From NCBI GenBank assembly GCA_033063855.1, contig CP093831.1:2418001-2482000 (forward strand): a stretch of 64,000 nucleotides of DNA, given 5' to 3'. The notes below the pieces were generated by a model. The model ran no database searches, had not been told where the DNA came from, and saw nothing but the letters and a program-made list of their open reading frames with translations. A program made the translations under genes and the position numbers. Below are positions 47,601 through 57,773 of the stretch, one piece after another. The DNA comes from Smittia aterrima. Its lineage: Eukaryota > Arthropoda > Insecta > Diptera > Chironomidae. Every line of letters begins with the position of its first letter. Within the stretch, counting starts at the first letter, position 1.

Positions 47601-48667
47601 CACAGATCGAGGATTTAAATTGAACTTTGCGCGATTCTCTTAGCTTAGTTGCTCTATTACGTGCACTTGATGATTGCTTTTTGTGTTTTCCTGTTTGTCA
47701 CAATGCACGTAACGAAATAATCGCGGAAAGATTGATTTCAATTGGATTTTTTTACATCAAGTTTCAACAAAAGTTTTTTAATTCGAAAGTGCCGAAAGCA
47801 AATGGCCATAAAAGAAATTAAAGTTTACAACTCGTGATGTGTTCGCGAAAGTTTCACGGTTGAGTGACCTCGCGTTTGCCGAAGAAATTATTATTCAACT
47901 TCGTCATGTTCTGTTAAATTCAATTGAAATGTTGCGTAAGAATCGATGACGCAGTCGAGGATGGCTTGGTAATGACACTGACTAATTTTTAGTGGACAAT
48001 TTGCTCTGTTTGTTGAAATCGACACAAGTTGACCTTCACATCATTCGTTAATATCTCTTAAGAAACACAAAAGTTATTACAAGTCTACGAACATCACAGA
48101 AAATAATTTGAATTGAGTGTATTCGTTTATTACTACTCGAAGAGTAAGACCAAGAGTAAATGTTAAGCAAGCCTTGGTTTACTTGAGCTTTCAACGCGAA
48201 GATGAAAGAGCGAGACAGCAGTAAACGAAAGATCTCAAGACATTTTTTTCTTCTCGATTCTGCAGTACCGCGTAATACTTCGACCAAAAACAACGAAGAA
48301 AATATTTTGCTCTGCGACAGTTTGGGTTTACAAGTTTATTCACTTTTTGTTCGTTAATTGATTAACACTTCGTGGAGCGCCATTATGTTTAAGTTTATTC
48401 AAAATTTTGGGCAAAAAGATGAGAGCAGTCAAGTAAAGTTTCTCGAGTTCTGAATATCTTCTCAAATATTAAATTAAATTTTCGTGCAACCTTTACAGAG
48501 CAACGAACCGAAAAAGAGCAAGAAAAAACAAGTCTTCGTGGTGCCCGCGTACCTCGACTTACCAGAAGTACAAATACTGTTAAACATTATGCAATCAAAT
48601 CTCTTGCAATTTCTGACCTCAATTTTATTTTTCTTTCTCTCTTTACGTTTCATCCGGCGCACATCAG
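44631..48667. other. Spacer between Orco and the CRAL-TRIO gene, including its presumed first intron
   Basis: The left part is the Orco 3' UTR; a 102-codon frame at 44643-44951 shows no family and is probably UTR. 46397-46524 looks like a promoter and non-coding exon (separate entry), and 46525-48667 would then be an intron. Nothing else was recognised in this AT-rich stretch. Confidence 0.4.
46397..46524 (+). promoter_or_regulatory. Putative TATA promoter and non-coding exon of the CRAL-TRIO gene
   Basis: TATATAG at 46397-46403 stands about 30 bp before a stretch that could hold the start site. The sequence then runs GC-richer to CAATTAAG/GTATGA, a donor-like site at 46525. The coding ATG of the downstream gene lies two bases... 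directly after an acceptor (cacatcag at 48660-48667), so a separate non-coding first exon is required. The link between the two is inferred. Confidence 0.4.
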
Positions 48668-49704
48668 ATGACTCTTGTTCAGCCTACTGGAGCAATGTCG
48701 GCCAAGATCCGCGAGGAATTGCGTGAACCTGATGCCGATGCTGTTGCTAAGGACGTCGCTGCAATCCGCGAATGGTTGGAGAAGCAACCTCATCTTCCTA
48801 AAGACATGGGTAAGTTTGAAAGTCAAGTCGAGCAAGTGAACAAGGTCACATTCAATTCATTACAGATGATGGTCGCTTGAGGACTTTTTTGCGCGGTTGT
48901 AAATTCAGCTTAGAGAAGGTGAAGCAAAAACTTGATATGTACTACACCATGCGCACAGCAATTCCGGAATTCTTTACCAATCGTGATGTCGATCGTCCTG
49001 AGTTGGCTGAAATTATGGATATCGCTGACATGCCACCACTTCCAGGACTTACTCCAGCTGGTTGTCGCGTGATTTGTCTTCGCGCTATTGATCGTGACAA
49101 CATGCCCAACAATGTTTCCGATGGAATGAAGTTGGCTCTTATGCTCGGTGACATTCGATTGGCTGAAGAGAAGGTTGGAGTCGCTGGAGACGTTTACATT
49201 CTTGACGCTTCTGTCGCCTCACCAACGCATTTCGCTAAATTCACACCAGCTCTCGTTAAGAAATTCTTAGTTTGCGTTCAAGAAGCGTATCCCGTTAAGC
49301 TCAAGGAAGTTCACGTCATCAACATTTCACCGATCGTCGATACCATCGTTAGCTTCGTTAAACCTTTCCTTAAGGAGAAGATTCGTGATCGTATCCACCT
49401 TCACAGCAATTTGGAAGATCTCTATAAGTTTGTTCCCAAAGAAATGTTGCCAGCTGAGTATGGAGGTGAGGCTGGTCCCATCAAGACTCTCAGTGGTAAG
49501 CAATCACTTTAAAATACTTTGTGAAAAGTGAATTAAAAGTTTTCTCTTTTAGCTCAATGGAGAAACAAGATGAAGGAGTACACTCCTTACTTCAAGGAGC
49601 AAGAGAGCAGCAAAGCCAACGAAGCTTTGAGACCAGGCGGTGCTCGTGCCGCTGACGATCTTTTCGGCATGGATGGAACCTTCCGTCAACTCTCAATCGA
49701 TTAA
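48668..49704 (+). CDS. CRAL-TRIO domain protein (alpha-tocopherol transfer protein-like)
   Basis: This is a cytosolic lipid-binding/transfer protein of the SEC14 superfamily. Exons are 48668-48809, 48866-49495 and 49553-49704 (307 residues). The N-terminal CRAL-TRIO-N helix bundle spans about residues 20-85 (LREPDADAVAKDVAAIREWL, DDGRLRTFLRGCKFSLEKVK), followed by the lipid-binding domain at about 110-265 (LAEEKVGVAGDVYILDAS, PALVKKFLVCVQEAYPVKLK, EVHVINISPIVDTIVSFVKP, LYKFVPKEMLPAEYGGEAG). The motif LPAEYGG is typical of the family. The C-terminal tail is charged and ends MDGTFRQLSID. Insects carry many such paralogues, so a one-to-one orthologue and the ligand cannot be named. The start ATG immediately follows an acceptor. 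It is convergent with the odorant receptor pair. Confidence 0.92.
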
Positions 49705-50093
49705 ACGAAATACTCAAGGCTTTGCTCAAATTGCAGGATAATTAATGCTTTTATTTTTTTGGGTTGATTGCTAAATTTCTAAAGTGTTCCTCTCCCTCAC
49801 TCCCCCAATCCCTCAGTTTGTTCGTCATCCACTCCAAACCCATTTTGTGATAGCTAACATCATTAAAAGTTTTTTCTACCACTGCGAGCGAACTCAATAG
49901 CTATCGACATTTTGTGTGACAGCAATATATTGGTAGAGACTATTGTAGACACATAATCCATTCATAAATAAGTTTTTACTTTTGATATTTCTTTTTTGTA
50001 AGTTGGTTCAATTTTAGTTTCTGAATAAAAAGTTTTTTCTTTTGTCATTAAAAAAACTTTTTATCGTTTCATTGTAGTGAAAGCTTGAATAAT
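49705..50093. other. Convergent 3' spacer, CRAL-TRIO / odorant receptor
   Basis: 389 bp with the CRAL-TRIO 3' UTR; AATAAA occurs near 50024. AT-rich, no other signal recognised. Confidence 0.5.
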
Positions 50094-51846
50094 TCAAGCC
50101 ACTTGAGACTTTTCTCGAAGTTTAGTTAAAAGTGTGTAGTATGAGAAAGCTGTGCCCATGGCTGCTCGAAATTGGTCGATGCTTAGGTTCAAGATCTTTC
50201 CGGCTGTGAATTGCGCTGGCTTCGCAGCGTTCGCAAGAATGATCAAAATGCTTTTGCGAGTTTTAGAGTCGTAGTCATCCCAATTCGATCGCATTAAAGC
50301 GTCGCCAGCTCGAATGCTCTGAAGAAGAATTTAAAATGCGATTAATTCAAAGTTTGGAATGATTGGATTTGCTTTACGTGTTGTTTAACGAGTTCTGCGT
50401 TGAGATTGAAGAGAAGCATTTCTGATGATGAGAGTGCTAGGTAAATTAATAAACTCGCAACTTTCATTAATTGAAACTCTTCCTGTGTCGAGAACACAAA
50501 AGCTATCATGCAAATGAGATAAGCTATAACTGAATTAATTAGTTTTTATTTGAATAAAAGTTTAAATTTTTTTTACCTGAATAAAGAATCGTTGGTAGAA
50601 TCAACCACGAGAAATATCCCTCACAGAGAACCATGAATTGTGATAACATTTGATGATGCTCAACGCAATCCTTTACTGTATCAGCAATGCTTGGAAAATC
50701 TTTGTCGTCCACTGGCTCATCAAACTTCTCCGTTGATATAAAATATTGGTTCACTTCTTCGTCATTTAAATTGAAGTTTTTCTGCTTCTCTCTGCGCATG
50801 AAACTTTAAACAAATATTATCGAAGAAAACAAAAAGTTTCTCCACCTGAATTCCTTCAATTTTGCAGAATCATCTTTGGAGACTGCTTTGCCAATATTCT
50901 TCAAACTGGCGTATAAAATATCGAACTGTCCACAAATCATTACAATGATTGCAATGTGCATTCCACCAACGATTCCATAAACTAAAGAAAATAAATATTT
51001 TTTGAGGAGAACAAGAAATATTTTTCAAATATTTACTGATTCCAATGAAGAATTGACCAAACATTTGAAAGAAGTAAGCGATTTGATAGTTTGGGAAAAG
51101 GGAGACGTCGATGGGATACCAAGAGTTGAGCGGAAGGATGTTGCAGCATTTGACAAGTGGGTAAAGCAGCCAAGACAAAGTTCCTGATAACGAAACAATC
51201 CTTGTGAGTGTTTTAAACTCGTAATAGGCTTACAGACTTACCAGCGAGACAAGCATTAATCCACCAACAGCAATATTTCTTTCCACGATCCTTGCTCTCG
51301 TCGATGGTCACGTAAGTCAATCCTGAAAGTATAGGCAACTTCAAAGCTCTTGTTAAAGCTCCACTTGAAAGCTTTAAACTCTCTTTTCGAAATTAAAGTT
51401 TCTGTTTTAAAATGGAAAATTTCTTCACCTCTCGCAGATCGTTCACGAAAGTTTTTCTTGATAAATTCGAAAAGTTTCAAACTTTTTCTTAGATTGATTT
51501 CCATGTAGACAATGATGAAATAAGCGAAAGTGTAGATACTTCCTGAAATCAAAATTAGGAAAAGAAAATTGGAAATATTTCTGAGCCACTCACCGTTCAT
51601 AATGTAACCAATGATTTCATCGATAGTTTGATCAAAATTAACGTAAATTGTGAAGTCAAGAACAATCGCGAGATGAATGACGATGAAGTGCCAGAAGCCG
51701 AAATAGAAAAAGTTCAAAATATATTTAAGAAATTTCAGATTTGATGGCAGAAAGTTAAAATCCAAAGGATGAACTGCAACTGATTTCATGTAAACGATGA
51801 CGTAGTCGAACCATTTGTCTCTCGTCTCGTTAACTGCGGTTTTCAT
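50094..51846 (-). CDS. Odorant receptor (7tm_6 family), tandem copy A
   Basis: This is a ligand-binding odorant receptor expected to pair with Orco. Eight exons: 51594-51846, 51429-51542, 51242-51322, 51037-51183, 50846-50981, 50577-50791, 50378-50529 and 50094-50318 (440 residues). The N-terminus MKTAVNETRDKWFDYVIVYM is cytoplasmic under OR topology; hydrophobic segments follow (ILNFFYFGFWHFIVIHLAIV, SIYTFAYFIIVYMEI, LPLNSWYPIDVSLFPNYQIA, IYGIVGGMHIAIIVMICGQF). The C-terminus has the family pattern KPAQFTAGKILNLSIDQFRA, then AMGTAFSYYTLL in TM7. It is about half identical by eye to copy B, and six exon lengths match or add up exactly. The specific odorant is unknown. Confidence 0.92.
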
Positions 51847-52333
51847 TTTTATTTTAACTGAGAATAATAAAAATGTATTTCGCTATTAAATTAAGTGACA
51901 ATCGCATTTTATTTTTTACTGAGATCATTAACTTTTTAGAACGTTGCAAATTTTTTTATTGAAGCTCATAAATTCTTTCGAGCAACTTCGTTTAATCTAG
52001 ACTAGAATTTCAATCGAAATTGCCAAATGAATTTAAATTTTCTTTCTTACTTTTTGAATAATTTGATGTTTTCTGTCCTTTGTCCTCGTCACCTCTGCTC
52101 GTGTTCTCCTGGATCTGCTGGAACTTTTATACTCTTCATCACTTTTCACAGGACTCATTCAATGCTTCCGTCACGTTAATAATTATTTTGCTTGAGGTAT
52201 TTTATGTGACACCAAACTCTAAGACACTTGATCCATTCATAAATAATTTTTTTGACATTTTCCTTTTTCATGAATAAAAAAGTTTTTTCTTTCTTAACAA
52301 AAGAAAAACTTTGGATTTCGTAAGGTGTCAAAC
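51847..52333. promoter_or_regulatory. Spacer between the two odorant receptors
   Basis: 487 bp between copy A's start codon and copy B's stop. It should contain copy A's promoter and copy B's 3' UTR. AT-rich; no distinct motif was identified. Confidence 0.45.
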
Positions 52334-54038
52334 TTAGACGTCCTTAGACTTTTCCCTCAACTTTGACAGAAGCGTGTAGTATGAGAAAGCTGTTCCCATT
52401 GCGGCTTGGAACTGGTCGATGCTGAGATTCAAGAACTTTCCTGTGAAAGAAAATGAAATGATCTCATCGAAGTGACGAAAGATTTCAAGAAACTTTCCTG
52501 CGGTGAGCTGTGCTGGCTTCATTGCATTCGCGAGGATAATCAACATGCTCTTGCGAGTTTCATAATCGGAGTCATCCCAGTTTGATCGCATCAAAGCGTC
52601 GCCAGCTCGAGCGCTCTTGAAAAAGGAATGAAAATGATTGATTTTCGTAAGCTCGTCAATATTTTCACTCCCTTACATGTTGTTTCAACATTTCAGCAGT
52701 TAGATTGAACAGAAGAAGTTCAGATGAAGAGAGCATCAAGTACATTAGCAAGTTAGCAACCTTCACTAGCTGGAACTCATCCTGAGTTGAAAATACGAAA
52801 GCAATGAGACACACGAGAAGAGCTTTAAATGTTATTTGATTAGTTAATAAAAATTATTCAATGTTTGTCATTTTGAACCTGCGTAAAGAATCTTCGGCAA
52901 GACAAACCAAGTAAACAAATCTTCCAATAGAACCACGAAATCTAAAAGCATTCGATGATGTTCCACGCAATCTTTCAAGGAATCTGCGACACTTGGAACT
53001 TCTTCATCATCGATAGGCTCGTCAAACTTCTCAGTTGAAGTTATGTATTGGTTCACTTCTTGCTCTTCGAATTTAAAATTTTTCTGTTTCTCTCTGTGAA
53101 TGAAAATTTAATTATTTCAAAAATATTTTATCAAAAATCTTCAATTACATGAACTCTTGAACTTTCTTCGAATCGCTTTTTGAAACTGCTGTGTTGAGAT
53201 TCTTCAAACTTGCAAATAAAATGTCAAATTGTCCGCAAAGCATTGTAACCATTGTGATGTTCACTCCTCCAACGATTCCATAGCCTGAAGGAATTTAATT
53301 TTTTATAAAAAGAATTTGAGATTCTCTTTCTTTACCGATTCCAACGAAAACTTGTCCCCAGATTTGAAAGAAGTAAGCGATTTGATAATTTGGGAAACTC
53401 GAGACGTCTACGGGATACCAAGACTTGATTGGAAGGATATTGCAGCACTTAAACATCGGATAGATCAGCCAAGATAAAGTTCCTAATGTGATGAGTCATT
53501 AGTTCGAAAAATCATTTTAAATCAAGAGACTCACCCGCGAGACAACTAATCAACCAAAAATTGCAATATTTCTTTCCGGTTTCAATACTCTCATCAAGTG
53601 ACACGTAAGTAAAGCCTGAAAGTATAGGCAACTAGAGAGAGAGCTCAGTCCAAACCTAAAAACTATTTCACCTTTTGCTGATCTTTCGCGAAAGTTTACT
53701 TGCATGAACTTGAAGAGTTTCAGGATTTTTGTGAGATTGTATTCCATGTAGATAATGATGAAGTACCCGAAAGAGTAGATGCTACCGTTCATGACATAAC
53801 TGATGATATCATCCAGAGTTTGATCCCTGTAGAGGTAAACTGAGACGTCCTGAACGTACGCGAGATGAATGATCGTGAAGTGCCAAAAAACGTAGAACAA
53901 AAAATTCAAGAAGTATCTAACGAACTTCAAATTTTGTGGAACAAATGCAAAGTCCAAAGGATGCATCGCAATTATTTTCATGTAGACGATTATGTAATCA
54001 AACCAATGTTCCCTTTTCGGATCAATCACAACTTCCAT
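52334..54038 (-). CDS. Odorant receptor (7tm_6 family), tandem copy B
   Basis: This is a paralogue of copy A, same strand. Seven exons: 53672-54038, 53535-53615, 53336-53482, 53149-53284, 52879-53093, 52677-52822 and 52334-52615 (457 residues as read; 438 without the insertion below). Exon 1 (367 nt) equals the sum of copy A's exons 1 and 2 (253 + 114), so one intron differs between the copies, and exons 2-5 match copy A's lengths exactly (81, 147, 136, 215). Hydrophobic segments and GYGIVGGVNITMVTMLCGQF, then AMGTAFSYYTLLSKLREKS at the C-terminus, support the family. Relative to copy A the last exon carries 57 extra nt (52441-52497) just before TM7, with a strong acceptor (TTCATTTTCTTTCACAG) at its end and GAAAGT where a donor would be. 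Confidence 0.9.
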
Positions 54039-56989
54039 TTTGATCTCTTTGATTTCAACCTTACAATTAAAAGGAAACGTCGAAGAATTTTCCTTAAATA
54101 CTTTTCCAATCTGAATAAGAAAATGAGAACGAACTACGCAATGAGTTCCAAAAGTTGAAAAGCAATTAAAGCTTCGAGTTTAAAGTTTTCAAGTTCGTAA
54201 CTTAAAATCCAAATCAACGTCTAATTGGTCATAAGAACTTTGTCTTTGAAGCAACTAATAAAGCAATTTCCATTAAATTTTAAGATCGCATGAGACTTCT
54301 AGCAGCCGCTCACTCATTTCATCTTCACTTTGCTTTCGCTGGAGAGCAATTTGCGAGAAGAAAAAAAATCTTAAAGAAATAACAAACCTAAGAGAAAAAG
54401 ATTATAAAGCGAAACGAAGTAAAGCTTAGACCTCTCAGTTTTTCTTCAGCCGCTGTCGTGTCGAGACCTGAGCTCGACGTTTCGGAAAAGATCTCATCGA
54501 GTGAATTATTGTGCAGACAAAATAAAAACAAGATCACTTTTCCCACGAAAGAACAAGACAATAAGGTCGAAGCAGTTGAGATTTCATTTTGTAAAAGTGT
54601 TGCTTTGAGAGGTAAAGAAATCGTTGATAAGAAGTGGCGAAGAATGAATCTTTTCATTTACTTTTGTTCGCGTGCAATGAAAGAAGCAAATACACAAAAA
54701 AAACTTATTGCAAACATCTCGATTTGATTTCTATCTCGAAGCCTAAAGATGTCAGTTACGAAATCAGCGATTGTCTTAAGTTTTAGCTTTTTTATGTTGA
54801 GAATGCATTGGCCGCAAAATTATTATTCGAGCTCGCTTGGCTGCCAATGTTTGTGCATTGTGCTTAAGTTGAAATGTAGTGAAAAGGAAGGCGATTGAGT
54901 TTATTAGAGCTACAGATGATTTAGAAAGGTTAAAAGTTACTTTCGAGAGATTTGAGTGAAGCGAAACATTTTTTTTTTCGTCGGAACGATTTGCGAAAGA
55001 CTCAACAATCTTGTAATAAGCATCTTCAAAGTCATAAATGAAAGGGAAATGATTTTGTAACAAAACTAAACGTCACGCCAAGGGGATTCACCAGCAATTC
55101 AATTTCGATTAAATGCTTGAAGAGAAAATAATAAATCTTCCGCGAGAATGTTTGGAACATGCATACGATCAATCATCAGAGGTTATCGGAGAAGTCGACT
55201 GAGATGTTTTTTTTTCTGCTTAACAAGCGTCACGAGAGAGTAAACTCAACCTTTTTATAGCTTGAAAGCTTGACCTTCAAGCGATATGAAGATTTTCACA
55301 GAATTACTCGAAGTAATAAATCATTTGACGTCGCGCGTTCTTTCCCAGACCGTAACTGATCGAAAATATTTAATCGACGGGATTTTCCCAGACACACTTT
55401 CGTGGAAGACGTTGTCGTGACTTCCTGATTCTTTGGAATTTAAATTTGGACTTTACCAAAACGAGACTACAAAGTTGTTGGAGAGATTCCCATTCTCTTG
55501 TTCTTCAGTGTCGTCGGCTGTTTCAACTTTCAAGAACCGAATGAAAACGGGTTAAGCTAAGAATAAGAAATCTACAATCGTTGACGAGTTGAAAATCTGG
55601 TTTCATTCTGCAGGCCTCAAGGGGCAATAACACCTTTATCGCCTGGCATCACGTCGCGCTTCACTCTCCATTGCCGTCTCATCGTTGTCGATTAAAATAA
55701 GTTCAGCGACGGGTGGGAGCATAAAAGTGATTTGCGTGAATCCATAAAATGTTCAATTGAATTTTATTCGCCTTGGAATTCGCAGAAATGATTCGAAGCA
55801 ATGTTGAGGCTAAGAAGACCGCAAAACCTCGAAAAGAATTGTGATTGTTTTAAAAATAGCAAAATTGACATTCGTCGATGTTTTTGAAGGGAGGCTTGGC
55901 TGTCGATTACGTAAAAAAATTTATATCATATATTATTATTATATATTATATATAAATAAAAATTTTCGATGATTTCATTGACGTGAAAGAAATTTCTGAA
56001 TCTAAGTAATTGATTGGATAACCGAGCGATAACGAGTTTAATGATTATTGATTTTTGATGACGCTTTGCTAAAACTCTCTGCTCGCATTATTACGATGCT
56101 TGGTAATTATGTGATAATTAGCAACTATCGATCTCAGCAGCTTTAAAACTTAATGCTCGACAACGACGACTTTAGGTTCGAGAGAAGTTGCGTAAAGAAA
56201 TTTTTAAATTGTTGGTTTGAATTGGCGGCGACGTTTTCACGTCTTTCTCGCTCTTTGTAGTCAGAGTTATTAGTTAAGCTTCCAATGGACATTAGAGCAG
56301 TGAAATCAATCAGACTCGGAAATATTTTATGGAAAAAAGCTGCAAATTAAATAATTTGACAGATAAGCCAAAAGTTATGAAGTGTGAAATAACGAAAATG
56401 CGATGAATTTATTATAAACGCAGAATTCGTTTCATCAAATTGATTTTCTGTGGTTCGCGGATAAACTTTTTGTTGTTTACTGAAGAGTAATGCTTCTTTA
56501 AGTTTGTGTCTCCAGCCTCGTCGAATTGACTTAACGTTTCTCTCGAATTTCGCAGAAATTTTTCTTAATATTTGCGAACTCAGTGGAATGTGAGAACAAA
56601 GCTACAACTCAAACAGTTTTCAAGTCTTTCGCTCCGACATTGACATTCGAAAAACGTCGAAAAATCCGCAGATCGTGAGCTGAACTTAATCTTCTTAAAA
56701 CTTGATCATTACAAAATTGAATCGCTTGGTGTTGTTTTCAAGTTTAATTATTATAAAGTGTTTGACTGGTTTTTAAAGTGAATCGAATGTTGAATTGAAG
56801 TTTGAAGATTGCAAAACCTTGAACACTTTGCTTTATTCGTGACTGTCTTTTCCAAAAGAGTTTTCGCGCGACGCATTGGAAGTATCGACAGGAAGTTTGG
56901 AAATTATAAATTAATTGAGTGTAATTGGATAAAAAATTAATTGTGAACTTCTAATTATGTTTATCGCCAAATGTCAATGTTTGTTCGAA
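54039..56989. other. Gene-poor spacer before the secreted-protein/GMC cluster
   Basis: About 2.95 kb. It should include the promoter of odorant receptor copy B. Frames at 54458-54727 (plus) and 54776-55063 (minus) have no recognisable family and no flanking exons, so I do not call them genes. An AT microsatellite is at 55919-55962. Confidence 0.4.
55919..55962. repeat. AT-rich microsatellite-like tract
   Basis: An irregular TA/TTA run (atatattattattatatat) of about 44 bp in intergenic DNA. Confidence 0.75.
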
Positions 56990-56997
56990 TATAAAAG
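56990..56997 (+). promoter_or_regulatory. TATA box of secreted protein 1
   Basis: TATAAAAG, 83 bp before the start codon. The stretch from about 57020 (ATCATAAATTTCAAAG...) resembles the same region upstream of the second copy. Confidence 0.75.
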
Positions 56998-57079
56998 ACG
57001 AAGCTTCTGCTTGGAAAAGTATCATAAATTTCAAAGCCTTTCATCAAGTGAAAACTAACAAAGCTTCAAACCAAATAAA

Positions 57080-57436
57080 ATGGCATTCATCAAGTCAATC
57101 GTCTTCACCGCAATCGTTGCAATTGCCGCTGCTCAACTCGATTTCGGAAGTGTCACTAACATGACTCAAGGACTTCCTGAGACACCAGCATTGCCTGAAA
57201 CTCCAGCTTTACCTGAAACTCCAGCTTTGCCTGAGACTCCAGAGAATCCAGCTGGAGTTGCTTTGCCAACTGATCAGATCGGAGGAATGACAAACGCTAC
57301 TGGAGGTCTCCCAATCAATCAAGGCTCAACTGAACCTCCTGCAACTGAACTTTCAACTGAAGCAAGCCGTCTTTTCAACGCCATGAATCGCCTTTCCAAC
57401 GGCTTCAGTGGAATGAGAGGCAACCGTCGTCATTAA
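57080..57436 (+). CDS. Small secreted protein with LPETPA repeats
   Basis: 118 residues, single exon. The N-terminus MAFIKSIVFTAIVAIAAAQ is a clear signal peptide. The mature part has four tandem six-residue units (LPETPA, LPETPA, LPETPA, LPETPE at about residues 32-55), then a Thr/Pro/Gly-rich region with N-glycosylation sequons (NMT near 28, NAT near 73), and a basic end (SGMRGNRRH). There are no cysteines. I do not recognise a family. The second copy at 61169 shares the signal peptide and a basic histidine-ending tail, flanking the GMC gene. Poly(A) signal at 57481. LPET resembles a sortase motif only by chance, as this is an animal gene. Function unknown; a secreted fluid, cuticle or salivary component is possible. 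Confidence 0.85.
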   Translation: MAFIKSIVFTAIVAIAAAQLDFGSVTNMTQGLPETPALPETPALPETPALPETPENPAGVALPTDQIGGMTNATGGLPINQGSTEPPATELSTEASRLFNAMNRLSNGFSGMRGNRRH

Positions 57437-57773
57437 TACTGAAAATCTGTTCATCTCATGCCGGTCCGAATATCCATGCAAATAAATCTTTGAATCGCAA
57501 AAGCATTTTCTTTTCCTTCTTGAGATGACGTCTTTTGGTTAAAGGTTAGCTCAGCCCTTCACTTGCATTCGCAATGAAAAGAGAAAACAATTAGAGATAC
57601 TCGACGGTGATTATTGTCGCTTTATGAAAAGTCGTGCCGTGTTTTCTTCGTTTGCACACGAGTCGATCGTGGAAGATTAGAATGACGTTAGATATGTCTT
57701 TATTCGCTTGAGCTCATCTGACTTTCTATGATTCAAAGTTTTTTTTTCTTCTTCTTTTTTAAATAGAAAAACG

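Noticed and set aside
52433..52497. Canonical GT-AG splicing of the odorant receptor B insertion (donor GTTTCT to CACAG)
   Set aside because: It would remove 53 nt and shift the frame before TM7, so it cannot explain the conserved C-terminus.
54458..55063. Two open frames on opposite strands near 54.5-55 kb
   Set aside because: No recognisable domains and no flanking exons; typical of chance frames in this spacer.
57176..57243. LPETP repeats as bacterial sortase signals
   Set aside because: The gene has a eukaryotic promoter and signal peptide and lacks the LPxTG glycine, membrane helix and context of sortase substrates.
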